From Hydrogenophaga sp. PAMC20947 (GTDB lineage: Bacteria > Pseudomonadota > Gammaproteobacteria > Burkholderiales > Burkholderiaceae_C): 64,000 nucleotides of DNA. Location: the NCBI RefSeq assembly GCF_004795855.1, contig NZ_CP039252.1, positions 1,674,001-1,738,000 of the forward strand, given 5' to 3'. Below are positions 36,598-46,780 of the stretch, in pieces (within the stretch, counting starts at the first letter, position 1; each line of letters begins with the position of its first letter). The position numbers and the translations under genes are program-made. The notes beneath the pieces are model-generated. The model saw nothing but the letters and a program-made list of their open reading frames with translations. It searched no databases and was not told the origin of the DNA.

Positions 36598-37563
36598 ATG
36601 CACGCCACCCTGACCCCATTTCCAGACTTCCCCGCCAGCGCCTTGAGCGGTCCACTGCGCGAGCCGCGCCAGATGCTGGCCGAGCAAAGCTACGACGGCC
36701 ACCTGTCAATCCACGACGACGCCACCGCGGGCGAACTCGGTCTGAGCGCCGGCCCCATCGAAGGCCCCACGCATTTCAGCCAATTCGATCCGCTGCTCTT
36801 TGGTCTCTTTGGTCAGGACTGGTTCGAAACCGGTTGCATCAGCGTGCACTACCAGAACATGGTGGTCGAGGGTGAATCCGTGCGGGCCTTTGTTCAACCA
36901 CCCGCCGACGGCCAACGGGTCGCTCAGATCTGGGCCGAGAAGCGCGATGGCACGCCGGTGCTCAAAGGCACGGCCTCTGTTGGTAACGTGCCCGACGGCG
37001 AACATGAAATCCCAAAACGCATCGCCAAGCTGCGCCCATCCACTGGTCTGGTCATCAACCACGACCTGAAGGTAGGCCAGCGAGGGGCACAAGCCGAAAC
37101 GATCACCATGGGCTTCGAGCAACACATGGGCGCTTACTACCCCTTCAGCCTGGCCGACAAGCTCAAGGTCATCACCGAGCCCTCGCCCTGGTACACGCCC
37201 GAAGGCGGCACGCAGTCGCCCTGGCGCCGAGCCATCGTTCCGATGGAAATGATCAGCGTGTTGCTCGGCAGCACCGTAAAGCTCGCCGGCTTCAGCGGCC
37301 GGGGACCCGCCGTGGGCCTGTTCGCGGGCCAGCAGATCCGCCTCCTCAAGGGCCCGTTGTTTGTCGGCCAGGCCTACGGCCTGCAGCGCGAAATCATCGC
37401 GTTGAGCGAAAGCGCGCGCACCGAATCGGCCTGGGTGCGCACACGGGTTTTCGAACCCGGCACGCAAGAACCCGTGGCCGAAATGATCCTCAACAGCGCC
37501 ACGCTGAAAAACTCCTATGCGAACTACGAAGCCGATGCCCGCACGCTCGGTCTGACCCCCTGA
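36598..37563 (+). CDS. hot-dog/MaoC-like protein, probable acyl-CoA dehydratase or thioesterase
   Basis: A 321-residue protein that I place only tentatively. The N-terminal part (HDDATAGELGLSAGPIEGPTHFSQF, with parts on either side) resembles the MaoC-like hot-dog active-site region where a substrate-binding His lies in a G-P-x-H loop. The later VVEGESVRAFVQPP and VLKGTASVG segments look like the paired beta strands of a hot dog. The rest has no motif I know. It precedes a crotonase and a nitronate monooxygenase on the same strand, 25 bases from the first, which supports acyl-CoA chemistry. The ATG at 36598 is used; ATG at 36577 is an alternative. Confidence 0.6.
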   Translation: MHATLTPFPDFPASALSGPLREPRQMLAEQSYDGHLSIHDDATAGELGLSAGPIEGPTHFSQFDPLLFGLFGQDWFETGCISVHYQNMVVEGESVRAFVQPPADGQRVAQIWAEKRDGTPVLKGTASVGNVPDGEHEIPKRIAKLRPSTGLVINHDLKVGQRGAQAETITMGFEQHMGAYYPFSLADKLKVITEPSPWYTPEGGTQSPWRRAIVPMEMISVLLGSTVKLAGFSGRGPAVGLFAGQQIRLLKGPLFVGQAYGLQREIIALSESARTESAWVRTRVFEPGTQEPVAEMILNSATLKNSYANYEADARTLGLTP

Positions 37564-37588
37564 CATCGCCCACAGAGAAAGCCCATCC

Positions 37589-38410
37589 ATGACCTCCATC
37601 GACACCGGCACACCCGACCTCCTGGCCCATCAAGACAGCGGTGTGCTCACGCTCACCATGAACCGGCCCCAAGCCCGAAATGCGCTGTCGCGCCCCATGC
37701 TGGAGGCCATGCAGCGGCTGCTGACCGAGGCCGAGTTCAACCCCGAAGTGCGCTGCATCGTGCTGACCGGCAGCGGCCAGGCTTTTTGCGCCGGCGGTGA
37801 CGTCAAAGGCATGGCGGCGTCCTACGCCGAGGGAGGCGCCAAAAAAACGGTCGACGAATCCATCCATATTCAACGCCACAGCCAGCGCGAGACGGCTGGC
37901 CGCCTGTTCAAGATGCCCAAGCCCACACTGGCCGTGTTGCCCGGCGCGGCCGCGGGTGCGGGCCTCTCGCTTGCGCTGGCTTGCGACCTGCGCATCATGA
38001 GCAGCGCCGCATTCATGACCACGGCTTTTGCCAAGGTGGGCTTTGCGGGCGATTACGGCGGCACCTACTTCCTCACCCAACTCATCGGAGCCGCCAAGGC
38101 GCGCGAAATGTACCTCCTGAGCGACCGCGTGACCGCCGAAGAAGCCTTGCGCCTGGGCCTGAGCAACTGGGTGGCCGAGCCCGATGCGCTGGCCGCAAAA
38201 ACGCAGGAAATCGCGCGGCGCCTCGCCAACGGCCCCCCAGTCGCCTACCGCTACATGAAAGAAAACCTCAACCGCGCCATGGGCGGCGAAATCGACGAGT
38301 GCCTGGACCTCGAAGTCACCCACCATGTGCATTGCGCCCAGACCAGCGACCACCAGGAAGCCGCCAAGGCTTTTGTCGAGAAACGCACACCCGTTTTCAA
38401 CGGCCGTTGA
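37589..38410 (+). CDS. enoyl-CoA hydratase/isomerase (crotonase) family protein
   Basis: A 273-residue crotonase. It shows LTMNRPQARNALS (substrate strand), GSGQAFCAGGDVKGMA (first oxyanion hole) and LAVLPGAAAGAGLSLALACDLRI (second). The segment FAKVGFAGDYGGTYFLTQLIG occupies the usual second acid region, where Asp rather than Glu is found near the canonical position, as in several isomerases. It starts 25 bases after the hot-dog-like gene. The exact substrate is not inferable. Confidence 0.92.
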   Translation: MTSIDTGTPDLLAHQDSGVLTLTMNRPQARNALSRPMLEAMQRLLTEAEFNPEVRCIVLTGSGQAFCAGGDVKGMAASYAEGGAKKTVDESIHIQRHSQRETAGRLFKMPKPTLAVLPGAAAGAGLSLALACDLRIMSSAAFMTTAFAKVGFAGDYGGTYFLTQLIGAAKAREMYLLSDRVTAEEALRLGLSNWVAEPDALAAKTQEIARRLANGPPVAYRYMKENLNRAMGGEIDECLDLEVTHHVHCAQTSDHQEAAKAFVEKRTPVFNGR

Positions 38411-38452
38411 GCCGGCGCCCTTACCGATCTTATTGAAGAAAGCGACACCCCC

Positions 38453-39430
38453 ATGAAAACCCAAATCACCGAGATGCTGGGCATCGAACACCCCATCGTT
38501 CAGGGGGGCATGCACTATGTCGGCTTGGCCGAACTCGCCGCCGCCGTCTCCAACGCCGGCGGCCTGGGTGTCATCACCGGGCTCACCCAGCGCACCCCTG
38601 AGCTGCTGGCCAAAGAAATCGCCCGCTGCCGCGAGATGACCGACAAGCCTTTTGGCGTGAACCTCACCTTCCTGCCCACCGTTTCATCCCCCGATTACCC
38701 GGGCTACATCAAGGCCATCATCGAAGGCGGCGTGAAGGTCGTGGAGACTGCCGGCAACAATCCGCAAAAATACCTGCCGGCGCTCAAGGAAGCCGGCGTC
38801 AAGGTGATCCACAAATGCACCGCCGTGCGCCACGCCCTCAAGGCCGAGGCCATCGGCTGCGACGCGGTCAGCGTGGATGGCTTCGAGTGCGGCGGCCACC
38901 CTGGTGAAGACGATGTGCCCAACTTCATCTTGCTGCCCCGCGCGGCCGACGTGTTGAAGATTCCGTTCCTGGCGTCAGGCGGCATGGCCGACGGCCGATC
39001 GCTGGTGGCCGCGCTCGCCATGGGCGCGGACGGCATCAACATGGGAACCCGCTTCATCGCCACCCAGGAAGCGCCTGTGCACGCCAATGTCAAAGCCGCC
39101 ATCGTGGCAGCCTCGGAGCTGGACACCCGCTTGGTCATGCGCTCGCTGCGCAACACTGAGCGCGTGCTCACCAACCAGGCCGTGGAACGTCTGCTGGAAA
39201 AAGAAAGAACCTTGGGTGCGAACCTCAAGTTCGAAGACATCCTGCCCGAAGTGGCCGGCGTGTACCCCAAGATCATGCAAGACGGCACCATGGACGCGGG
39301 CGCCTGGTCTTGCGGCATGGTCGCGGGCCTGATCCACGATGTGCCCACCGTGAAGGCTCTGATCGACCGCATCATGGCCGAAGCCCACGGAATCATCAAC
39401 GAGCGACTGGCCCGCTTCAGCGCAGCCTGA
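38453..39430 (+). CDS. nitronate monooxygenase / NPD-like flavoprotein
   Basis: A 325-residue TIM-barrel FMN enzyme of the 2-nitropropane dioxygenase family. It begins with IEHPIVQGGMHYVGLAELAA and has the phosphate-binding IPFLASGGMADGRSLVAAL and GADGINMGTRFIAT. The family motif VDGFECGGHPGEDDV contains the GGHPG seen in NPD-like proteins grouped with fatty-acid or CoA metabolism. It follows the crotonase by 42 bases, so it is probably in the same operon. Some relatives act on acyl substrates rather than nitronates. Confidence 0.9.
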   Translation: MKTQITEMLGIEHPIVQGGMHYVGLAELAAAVSNAGGLGVITGLTQRTPELLAKEIARCREMTDKPFGVNLTFLPTVSSPDYPGYIKAIIEGGVKVVETAGNNPQKYLPALKEAGVKVIHKCTAVRHALKAEAIGCDAVSVDGFECGGHPGEDDVPNFILLPRAADVLKIPFLASGGMADGRSLVAALAMGADGINMGTRFIATQEAPVHANVKAAIVAASELDTRLVMRSLRNTERVLTNQAVERLLEKERTLGANLKFEDILPEVAGVYPKIMQDGTMDAGAWSCGMVAGLIHDVPTVKALIDRIMAEAHGIINERLARFSAA

Positions 39431-39576
39431 GCAGTGGGGGGCAAAGACCGATGGCCCTGGGCGCAGGCATCGCCTACCCATCGGTCCATCGCAGCACAGG
39501 CACCAGCTGGCTGTAAGGCCCTCTTCTTACGGCCGGGCTGCAGGCCCAGCATGGGTGTTTTTGGTTATGCTGGGTT

Positions 39577-40047
39577 ATGACCTCGTCCATTCGACCCCTG
39601 CATGCCGATGACCTTCCCCGTTTAAGCGAACTTTTTGACCTCTACCGCCAGTTCTACGGACAAGCACCTGACCCTGCGCTGGCCCGTGAATTCATCGCCG
39701 AGCGGTTCACCCGCAAAGAATCGGTGGTGTTGGTGGCTGAAACGGCAGCCAAGGAGTTGGTGGGTTTTTGCCAGCTCTACCCGAGCTTCTGCTCTGTCGA
39801 GGCCGCACCGATTTACACGCTGTACGATCTTTTCGTATGTCCGGAGGCCAGGCGCCTGGGTGCCGCCCGGCAGCTGTTGCTGGCCGCGGAGACCCGGGCC
39901 ACGGCGGATGGCCGGGTGCGCATGGATCTGACCACCGAAAAAACCAACCACCAGGCCCAGGCGCTTTACGAATCGCTGGGCTGGCTGCGCGATGAAGTGT
40001 TCTACGCTTACACTCGCCGCCTGGTACCAGGCGAGCCAGCCTCATAA
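39577..40047 (+). CDS. GNAT-family N-acetyltransferase
   Basis: A 156-residue GNAT protein. N-terminus IRPLHADDLPRLSELFDLYR is typical, motif A is DLFVCPEARRLGAARQLLLA (acetyl-CoA pyrophosphate loop) and motif B is TTEKTNHQAQALYESLGW. The substrate is unknown. It stands alone between the nitronate monooxygenase gene and a convergent antiporter. Confidence 0.9.
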   Translation: MTSSIRPLHADDLPRLSELFDLYRQFYGQAPDPALAREFIAERFTRKESVVLVAETAAKELVGFCQLYPSFCSVEAAPIYTLYDLFVCPEARRLGAARQLLLAAETRATADGRVRMDLTTEKTNHQAQALYESLGWLRDEVFYAYTRRLVPGEPAS

Positions 40048-40105
40048 CCCCGCGCAACATCTGGAACAGCGGCTGCGCCAGCGAAATCGACAAGGCCGCA
40101 AGCGC

Positions 40106-41368
40106 TCAGTGCCGCTCGCCCGTCTTGTTGGTGCCCGCCCCCAAAGCCCGTTTTGTCATCGCGCCAATCGACATGCCCTGAACCAAGATGGAGAAAACCA
40201 CCACGCCATAGGTAAGCGCCAGCACAGTGTCTCGCTCGGACCCGGCGGGCAGCGACAAAGCCAGCGCCACCGAAATGCCGCCGCGCAAGCCGCCCCAGGT
40301 GAGCACCTTCCAGGAACCCGCCGGCAAGTTGAACGACCTCGGCGTCAAGCGCACCGGCAGACCCACCGTCAGCAAGCGCGCCAACAGGGTCACCACAATG
40401 GCCACGGCGATGCCAATCATTTCCCTACCCGAGAAAGCGATCACCATCACCTCCATGCCGATCAGCACGAACAAAACGGCGTTGAGGATTTCGTCAACCA
40501 GCTCCCAGAACATGTCCACATAGCGGCGCGTGGTGTCCGACATGGCCAGTGCGCGCCCGTGGTTGCCCACAATCAGCCCGGCCACCACCATGGCCAAGGG
40601 TCCCGACATGTGCAGCTTGGCGGCCAGCGCATAACCGCCCACCACCGTGGCCAGCGTGAGCAACACCTCCACCTGGTAGTTGTCCACACTGCGCAACAGC
40701 CAGAAGGTCACAGTGCCCAGCACCAGCCCCAGGATCAAGCCGCCACCGGCTTCATGCGCCAACAACTCGGCCCCCTGGCCCAGAGACGGCGCGACGCCAC
40801 TCACCGCCATGCCCAGCAGCAGGGAAAAAACCACCACGCCCACACCGTCGTTGAACAGCGACTCACCCGCAATCACGAGCTCCAGTTCACGGGGCGCATG
40901 GGCCGACTTGAGAATGCCCATCACAGCGATCGGATCTGTCGGCGAGATGAGTGAGCCAAACAACAGGCAATACATCAGGGGCAATGGCAGCCCTACCCAA
41001 GGCAGCAGGAGATAGAGTATGAAACCGACCAGCAACGTTGAGAGCACCGTGCTCACCACGGCCAGCGAACCGACCTGCCATCGAAAGGCTTTGAGCTCGC
41101 TCAAATCGATGTGCAGCGCCCCGGCAAAGAGCAAGAACGACAACATGCCCTGCATCAACACGCCGGAAAAATCAATGGACTGCAGCAGCGAAACCTCGGC
41201 ATCGTGCAGCTCCCGGGCAAAGCCGAAGCCATCGAGAACCACCAGAGCCAGAGAAAAAATCAGAGCCACAGCCATCACACCAATGGCCGTGGGCAGCTTG
41301 ATGAAGCGGTGATTGACATAGGCCATCAAGGCGGTCAAAACCAGGCAAACGGCAACAATATCGAGCAT
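40106..41368 (-). CDS. CPA1-type Na+/H+ antiporter
   Basis: A 420-residue polytopic membrane protein with about 12 helices and the CPA1/NhaP signature. LISPTDPIAVMGILK contains the T-D-P of the discontinuous helix, and ESLFNDGVGVVVFSLLLG contains the N-D ion-binding pair. A positively charged LTPRSFNLPAG loop follows the last third. It exchanges Na+ (possibly K+ or Li+) for H+. It is monocistronic: parC lies on the same strand upstream, separated by a terminator. Confidence 0.92.
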   Translation of the reverse strand: MLDIVAVCLVLTALMAYVNHRFIKLPTAIGVMAVALIFSLALVVLDGFGFARELHDAEVSLLQSIDFSGVLMQGMLSFLLFAGALHIDLSELKAFRWQVGSLAVVSTVLSTLLVGFILYLLLPWVGLPLPLMYCLLFGSLISPTDPIAVMGILKSAHAPRELELVIAGESLFNDGVGVVVFSLLLGMAVSGVAPSLGQGAELLAHEAGGGLILGLVLGTVTFWLLRSVDNYQVEVLLTLATVVGGYALAAKLHMSGPLAMVVAGLIVGNHGRALAMSDTTRRYVDMFWELVDEILNAVLFVLIGMEVMVIAFSGREMIGIAVAIVVTLLARLLTVGLPVRLTPRSFNLPAGSWKVLTWGGLRGGISVALALSLPAGSERDTVLALTYGVVVFSILVQGMSIGAMTKRALGAGTNKTGERH

Positions 41369-41424
41369 GGGAACCCCCTCTTTTTTCCTGGAACAAACAC
41401 CTCAACCCGATTTCACCCAGAAAC

Positions 41425-41454
41425 AAAACAGGCCCCTGTTCAGGAGCCTGTTTT
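41425..41454. terminator. rho-independent terminator after parC
   Basis: Stem AAAACAGGC / GCCTGTTTT with an inner CCTG/CAGG pairing, and A/T runs on both sides. It lies 18 bases beyond the parC stop (read on the minus strand) and before the antiporter gene. Confidence 0.85.
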
Positions 41455-41471
41455 CCTTAGCCGATTCGAGC

Positions 41472-43817
41472 TTACTCGACGCGCGTGATCCGGTTGGGCT
41501 TGAAGCCCAGATCGGCCGCCTTGCCTTTGCGGGCGCGGGCAGCGCGGGCGTTATTCAGGCTTCGGATTTCCAGGGTTTCATCGCGCTCTTTGCCACCGCG
41601 GCCAATGCCTTCGATCTTCACGCTGCGCGTGTAAGCCACCGCTCCAGCCAGCGTGTCTTTGGCCTCCAGATCGATCAACATCAGGCCGCGCCCACCCTTC
41701 TCCATGGTCTTGAGCTCGGTGATCTCAAAGGTCAGGATACGACCACCCGTCGAGGCACAGGCCACATGGGTAGCCGCAGCCAATGGCTGGCCTCCGGTTG
41801 TGTTGGCCGCGTGGGACGGTGCACACACCGACTCTCCGTCCCCCACCGTGATGAATGTCTTGCCGGCTTTCTGGCGCGACACCAGGTTCTCGACCTGAGC
41901 CAGGAACCCATAACCACCCGTGCTGCTGAGCAGGAGCGTGGCGTTGGCAGGCCCTGCGAAATAGTGCAGGGCTTGCGTGCCGCTCTCCAGTTCGATCAGG
42001 GTGGTGATGGGTTGTCCGTCACCGCGCGCCCCTGGCAAGCTGGCCACCGGCACCGAGTACACCCGGCCATTGCCGCCAAAGACGATCAGCGTGTCCACCG
42101 TGCGGCATTCGTAGGTGCCATGCAGTGTATCGCCAGCCTTGAAGGCGAAGCTCGCTGCCTCGTGGCCATGGCCGGTGCGTGCACGCACCCAGCCCTTGCT
42201 GGACACCACCACGGTCACAGCCTCGTCCACCACCTTGATCTCAACCACAGCTTTTTTCTCGGCCTGGATCAATGTCCGGCGCCCATCGGCAAACACCTTG
42301 GCGTCGGCCTCGATCTCCCTGACCATCAGGCGTTTCAAGCTGCCCGGGTTGCCCAGAATGTCTTCCAGCTTGCCCTGCTCATCGCGCAGCTTGCCGAGTT
42401 CCTGCTCGATCTTGATCGCTTCCAGCCGTGCGAGCTGGCGCAGGCGAATTTCCAGAATGTCTTCGGCCTGGCGGTCGCTGAGTTGAAAGCGATCGATCAA
42501 CGCGGCCTTGGGATCTTCGGCCTGACGAATGATCGCAATCACCTCGTCGATGTTGAGCAAAACGAGCTGACGGCCTTCCAGGATGTGAATCCTGTCGAGC
42601 ACCTTGTTCAGGCGGTGCTGCGAACGGCGGGTGATCGTAGTCTGGCGGAATTCAATCCATTCCGTCAACATCAGCCGCAAAGATTTTTGCGTGGGGCGAC
42701 CATCGATGCCGATCATGGTCAGGTTGATCGGTGAAGAGGTCTCCAGACTGGTGTGCGCCAACAGCGCCGTGATCAGCTCCTGCTGGGCGATGCGGCTGCT
42801 CTTGGGCTCAAACACCAGGCGCACCGCCGCATCCTTGCTCGACTCGTCGCGCACGCCATCGAGCACCATCAAGATGCTGGCCCTGAGCTGGGTCTGGTCC
42901 TGGCTCAGCGCCTTCTTGCCGGTCTTGACCTTGGGGTTGGTGATCTCTTCGATCTCTTCAAGCACCTTTTGCGAGCTGACGCCCGGTGGCAATTCTGTGA
43001 CCACCAGATTCCACTGGCCCCGCGCCAGGTCTTCGATCTTCCAGCGCGCGCGCACCTTGAGGCTGCCGCGACCCGTGCGGTAAGCATCGGCAATATCGCT
43101 GGCCGGGCTGATGATCTGCCCGCCACCCGGATAATCCGGGCCAGGCAAGATGGCCAGCAACTCTTCTTCGCTGAGTTTGGGGGACTTGATCAAGGCCACA
43201 CAGGCGTCGGCCACCTCGCGCAGATTGTGGCTGGGGATCTCGGTGGCCAGGCCCACGGCAATGCCCGAGGCGCCGTTCAGCAAGTTGAAGGGCAGGCGCG
43301 CAGGGAGTTGTTTGGGCTCTTCAAACGAACCGTCGTAGGTGGGCACAAAATCGACCGTGCCTTCGTCGATCTCGTCCAGCAACAGGCCGGAGATTCGCGC
43401 CAGGCGCGCCTCGGTGTAACGCATGGCAGCCGCGCCGTCGCCATCTCGAGAGCCAAAGTTGCCCTGGCCATCGATCAGCGGGTAGCGCTGCGAAAAATCC
43501 TGCGCCATGCGCACCAGTGCGTCGTAGGCAGCCGAATCACCATGCGGATGGTATTTGCCCAGCACATCGCCCACGACGCGGGCGCTTTTAACCGGCTTGG
43601 CGGCCGCATTGCCTGAGAAGCTCAGACCCATGCGGTCCATGGCGTACAGGATGCGCCGCTGCACCGGCTTCTGGCCGTCACACACGTCGGGCAAGGCACG
43701 CCCCTTGACGACCGACAAGGCGTATTCCAGATAGGCGCGCTGAGCGTAGGCCGCCAGGCTGTCAGCTTCGGGTTCGCCGGGCGTGTCCAGAGGCAATTCG
43801 GGATTCATCGTGTCCAT
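41472..43817 (-). CDS. parC: DNA topoisomerase IV subunit A
   Basis: A 781-residue type IIA topoisomerase breakage-reunion subunit that decatenates daughter chromosomes with ParE. The catalytic Tyr is Tyr134 in [10 protein letters not shown]. The quinolone-resistance region reads [13 protein letters not shown], with Ser95 at the E. coli Ser80 position and Asp99 at the Glu84 position, so there is no classical Ser-to-Leu/Ile change. The C-terminal beta-pinwheel is present but lacks a GyrA-box-like QRRGGKG, which supports ParC over GyrA. It lies 36 bases after the transglycosylase gene. ATG at 43817 or 43808. Confidence 0.95.
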   Translation of the reverse strand: MDTMNPELPLDTPGEPEADSLAAYAQRAYLEYALSVVKGRALPDVCDGQKPVQRRILYAMDRMGLSFSGNAAAKPVKSARVVGDVLGKYHPHGDSAAYDALVRMAQDFSQRYPLIDGQGNFGSRDGDGAAAMRYTEARLARISGLLLDEIDEGTVDFVPTYDGSFEEPKQLPARLPFNLLNGASGIAVGLATEIPSHNLREVADACVALIKSPKLSEEELLAILPGPDYPGGGQIISPASDIADAYRTGRGSLKVRARWKIEDLARGQWNLVVTELPPGVSSQKVLEEIEEITNPKVKTGKKALSQDQTQLRASILMVLDGVRDESSKDAAVRLVFEPKSSRIAQQELITALLAHTSLETSSPINLTMIGIDGRPTQKSLRLMLTEWIEFRQTTITRRSQHRLNKVLDRIHILEGRQLVLLNIDEVIAIIRQAEDPKAALIDRFQLSDRQAEDILEIRLRQLARLEAIKIEQELGKLRDEQGKLEDILGNPGSLKRLMVREIEADAKVFADGRRTLIQAEKKAVVEIKVVDEAVTVVVSSKGWVRARTGHGHEAASFAFKAGDTLHGTYECRTVDTLIVFGGNGRVYSVPVASLPGARGDGQPITTLIELESGTQALHYFAGPANATLLLSSTGGYGFLAQVENLVSRQKAGKTFITVGDGESVCAPSHAANTTGGQPLAAATHVACASTGGRILTFEITELKTMEKGGRGLMLIDLEAKDTLAGAVAYTRSVKIEGIGRGGKERDETLEIRSLNNARAARARKGKAADLGFKPNRITRVE

Positions 43818-43853
43818 GGGGTCTTCATCAAATTCGTTGTTTGGCTGGCCCGC

Positions 43854-44603
43854 TCACAGCGCGGCTACAGGCACAGCTTCCTTGCGGGCGATCGCTTCGC
43901 GGGCATCAGCCCGCTGTCGCAACACCGCCTTGGGCGGGCGCAGATCCTGGTGCAATCGCATCACCTTGGCCACATAGTCTTGGGTTTCACGGTAGTTGGG
44001 CACCTGTCGGCCAGCGCGCCGCACAGCACCTTCGCCGGCGTTGTAAGCAGCCAGCGCCAGCTCGATTTCACCATCAAACCGCTTCATCAGCCATGCCAGG
44101 TAGCGCGCACCTGCATGCACATTGGTGCGGGGATCGGTCAGGCGCTGCTCCACCGATTGCCGGGCCTGTGCCTTCACACCAAACCGCTGCGCGGTCTCAG
44201 GCATCAGTTGCATCAGCCCCACCGCCCCCATGGGGCTGACCGCACGCGGGTTGAACCCCGATTCAGTGGCGATCACCGCTTTGAGCAACTCGTATTCCAC
44301 GCCGTAGGCGGTCGCTGCCTCCCGGATCAGATAGCGCACCGCCTTGTAGCGGGTCGACACATCAAACGCTGCTCCGACGCCCGGGCGGGCCCACGCGGCG
44401 CTGCGCTGGCCTCCCGCCACCGGTGAACTGTCCGCGATGCCTTTGTAAAAAAGTTCGTAGCGATTGTCGACCCGGTGGTCGGAAAAATGGGTTGCCCCTC
44501 CCCGGTCGACATAGCCCCAGATCTGGGCCCAGGCAGGCGCACACAACAACAGCGCAAGCGCCACCGCGCTTCGCCGCCAGGTGGCACCCCACGAAGTCCT
44601 CAA
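43854..44603 (-). CDS. secreted lytic transglycosylase with DUF4124-like N-terminus
   Basis: A 249-residue periplasmic murein lytic transglycosylase. A signal peptide ends with CAPAWA (cleavage after residue 26). A DUF4124-like segment follows (QIWGYVDRGGATHFSDH), then an SLT catalytic domain with Glu114 in VIATESGFNP, GLMQLMPETAQRFGV and LALAAYNAGEGAV. I set the start at a TTG (44601-44603) that overlaps the parE stop as TTGA, with GGAG 8 bases upstream. Longer readings would run deep into parE and lose the signal peptide. The gene is wedged between parE and parC. Confidence 0.9.
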   Translation of the reverse strand: MRTSWGATWRRSAVALALLLCAPAWAQIWGYVDRGGATHFSDHRVDNRYELFYKGIADSSPVAGGQRSAAWARPGVGAAFDVSTRYKAVRYLIREAATAYGVEYELLKAVIATESGFNPRAVSPMGAVGLMQLMPETAQRFGVKAQARQSVEQRLTDPRTNVHAGARYLAWLMKRFDGEIELALAAYNAGEGAVRRAGRQVPNYRETQDYVAKVMRLHQDLRPPKAVLRQRADAREAIARKEAVPVAAL

Positions 44604-46570
44604 ACGTCGATCTCCACGGAGTCGCCATGCAACTCCATCAATTCGCGCCTTGAGGCCGCCTCCCCTTTGCCCATGAGCTTGGTGATCAGCGCCTCGGTTC
44701 CGGCGAAATCCAACCCGCCCAGCGTCACCGGCATCAAGCGGCGGGTGTCGGGGTTCAGCGTGGTGTCCCACAACTGCTCGGCGTTCATTTCGCCCAGGCC
44801 CTTGAACCGGCTGATCGGGCACTTCTCGCGCGACACGCCCTCTTTCTCACATTTGTCCAGGATCGCATGCAACTCACCCTCGTCCAGCGCGTATTGCTTG
44901 CTGGCGGGCTTTTTCCCCCGCGCCGGCACATCCACACGGAACAGGGGCGGACGGGCCACATACAGGTGCCCAGTTTCGATCAGCTTGGGGAAATGGCGGA
45001 AAAACAGCGTCAGCAGCAGCACCTGGATGTGTGAACCGTCCACATCGGCATCGCTCAAAATGCACACCTTGCCGTACCGCAGACCACTCATGTCCGGCGT
45101 GTCCAGGGGACCGTGAGGGTCCACCCCAATCGCCACGGCAATGTCGTGGATCTCGTTGTTGGCAAACAGCCGGTCGCGCTCGACCTCCCAGGTGTTGAGC
45201 ACCTTGCCGCGCAGCGGCAGGATCGCCTGGCTTTCCTTGTTGCGTCCCATCTTGGCGCTGCCACCGGCGGAGTCGCCCTCCACCAGAAACACCTCGTTGT
45301 GGGCCAGGTCACGGCTTTCGCAATCGGTCAGCTTGCCCGGCAATACCGCCACGCCAGAGCCCTTGCGCTTCTCAACCTTTTGACCCGCTTTCTGGCGGCT
45401 CTGGGCCGCTTTGATCGCGAGTTCGGCCAGTTTCTTGCCGTAATCCACGTGCTGGTTGAGCCACAGCTCCAGCGCGGGGCGCACATAGCTGCCCACCAGA
45501 CGCACCGCGTCGCGCGAGTTCAAACGTTCCTTGATCTGGCCTTGAAACTGGGGGTCCAGCACCTTGGCGCTGAGCACATACGAAGCCCGTGCGAACACAT
45601 CTTCGGGCAACAGCTTCACGCCCTTGGGCAGCAAAGCGTGCAATTCGATGAAACTCTTGACCGCCTGAAAGAGCCCGTCGCGCAAACCGCTCTCGTGCGT
45701 GCCGCCGGCACTGGTGGGGATCAGATTGACATAGCTTTCCCGCACGGGGTGGCCATCTTCGGTGAACGCCACACACCAGGAAGCACCCTCGCCCTCGGCG
45801 AAGCTGTCGTGGCCGCTGTCGGCAAAGCCTTCGCCCTCAAACAAGGGAATCACCGGGTCGCCATTGAGCGTCTGCTGAAGGTAATCTCGCAGGCCGCCTT
45901 TGTATTGCCAGACTTGGGTGTCTTTGGTCTTTTCATTCACCAGCGTCACGCTGACGCCGGGCATCAGCACCGCTTTGCTGCGCAGCAGGTGCATCAGCTC
46001 GTTCATCGGCAGCGCAGCAGATTCAAAATACTTGGGATCGGGCCAGGCACGCACCGTGGTGCCCTGCTTGCGATCGCCATCGCCTTTGGGCTGGATGGTG
46101 AGAGGCTCAATCACATCGCCGGCGGAAAATGCCAGGCGCGCCACCTGTCCTTCGCGGTAGCTGATCACGTCAAGCCGGGTTGACAGCGCATTGGTCACGC
46201 TCACCCCAACACCATGCAAGCCACCCGAGAAGCTGTAGGCACCGCCCTTGCCCTTGTCGAACTTGCCACCGGCATGCAACCGCGTGAACACCAGCTCCAC
46301 CACGGGCGCTTTTTCTTCCGGGTGCATGCCAAACGGAATGCCGCGGCCGTCATCTTCAATGCTGACCGACTGGTCTGCATGCAAGGTGACTTTGATTTTT
46401 TTGCCGTGTCCCGCCAGCGCTTCGTCGGCCGCGTTGTCCAGCACCTCCTGGATGATGTGCAGCGGGTTGTCGGTCCGGGTGTACATGCCCGGGCGTTGTT
46501 TCACCGGCTCCAGGCCCTTGAGGACGCGGATGGAGCCTTCGGAATATTCAGAGTTGCTTTGGGTCGCCAT
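44600..46570 (-). CDS. parE: DNA topoisomerase IV subunit B
   Basis: A 656-residue ATPase subunit of topoisomerase IV. GHKL ATP-site motifs are VLDNAADEALAG and IEDDGRGIPFGMHPE, and GGLHGVGVSVTNALS follows. The TOPRIM region shows FLVEGDSAGGSAKMGR and ILSDADVDGSHIQVLLL, and the end has ISRFKGLGEMNAEQLWDTT. The ATG at 46570 (MATQSNSEYSEGSIRV) matches the family; the frame upstream is unrelated. The stop overlaps the transglycosylase TTG start by 4 bases. Confidence 0.96.
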   Translation of the reverse strand: MATQSNSEYSEGSIRVLKGLEPVKQRPGMYTRTDNPLHIIQEVLDNAADEALAGHGKKIKVTLHADQSVSIEDDGRGIPFGMHPEEKAPVVELVFTRLHAGGKFDKGKGGAYSFSGGLHGVGVSVTNALSTRLDVISYREGQVARLAFSAGDVIEPLTIQPKGDGDRKQGTTVRAWPDPKYFESAALPMNELMHLLRSKAVLMPGVSVTLVNEKTKDTQVWQYKGGLRDYLQQTLNGDPVIPLFEGEGFADSGHDSFAEGEGASWCVAFTEDGHPVRESYVNLIPTSAGGTHESGLRDGLFQAVKSFIELHALLPKGVKLLPEDVFARASYVLSAKVLDPQFQGQIKERLNSRDAVRLVGSYVRPALELWLNQHVDYGKKLAELAIKAAQSRQKAGQKVEKRKGSGVAVLPGKLTDCESRDLAHNEVFLVEGDSAGGSAKMGRNKESQAILPLRGKVLNTWEVERDRLFANNEIHDIAVAIGVDPHGPLDTPDMSGLRYGKVCILSDADVDGSHIQVLLLTLFFRHFPKLIETGHLYVARPPLFRVDVPARGKKPASKQYALDEGELHAILDKCEKEGVSREKCPISRFKGLGEMNAEQLWDTTLNPDTRRLMPVTLGGLDFAGTEALITKLMGKGEAASRRELMELHGDSVEIDV

Positions 46571-46780
46571 GGGGGCGGATTGTAGCCCTGCGCGTTGACA
46601 AACACTGTACATATCAACATATCGAATGCCCAAAGCGTGGCATCGATGCGCCAACCGCATCAAAGTCCCAGACAAATTTCACAGGTTTACGACACCCTGC
46701 CCCAGCGCATGCTCACCCTGAATTGGCTACATTTGCAGGATGACTGATTCCTCAGACGCAAACCGCGTCGCAGCCCCCGG

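Noticed and set aside
44604..44822. N-terminal extension of the lytic transglycosylase into parE
   Set aside because: It would remove the signal peptide and consists of sequence antisense-like in composition; the TTG at 44603 with GGAG upstream is better supported.
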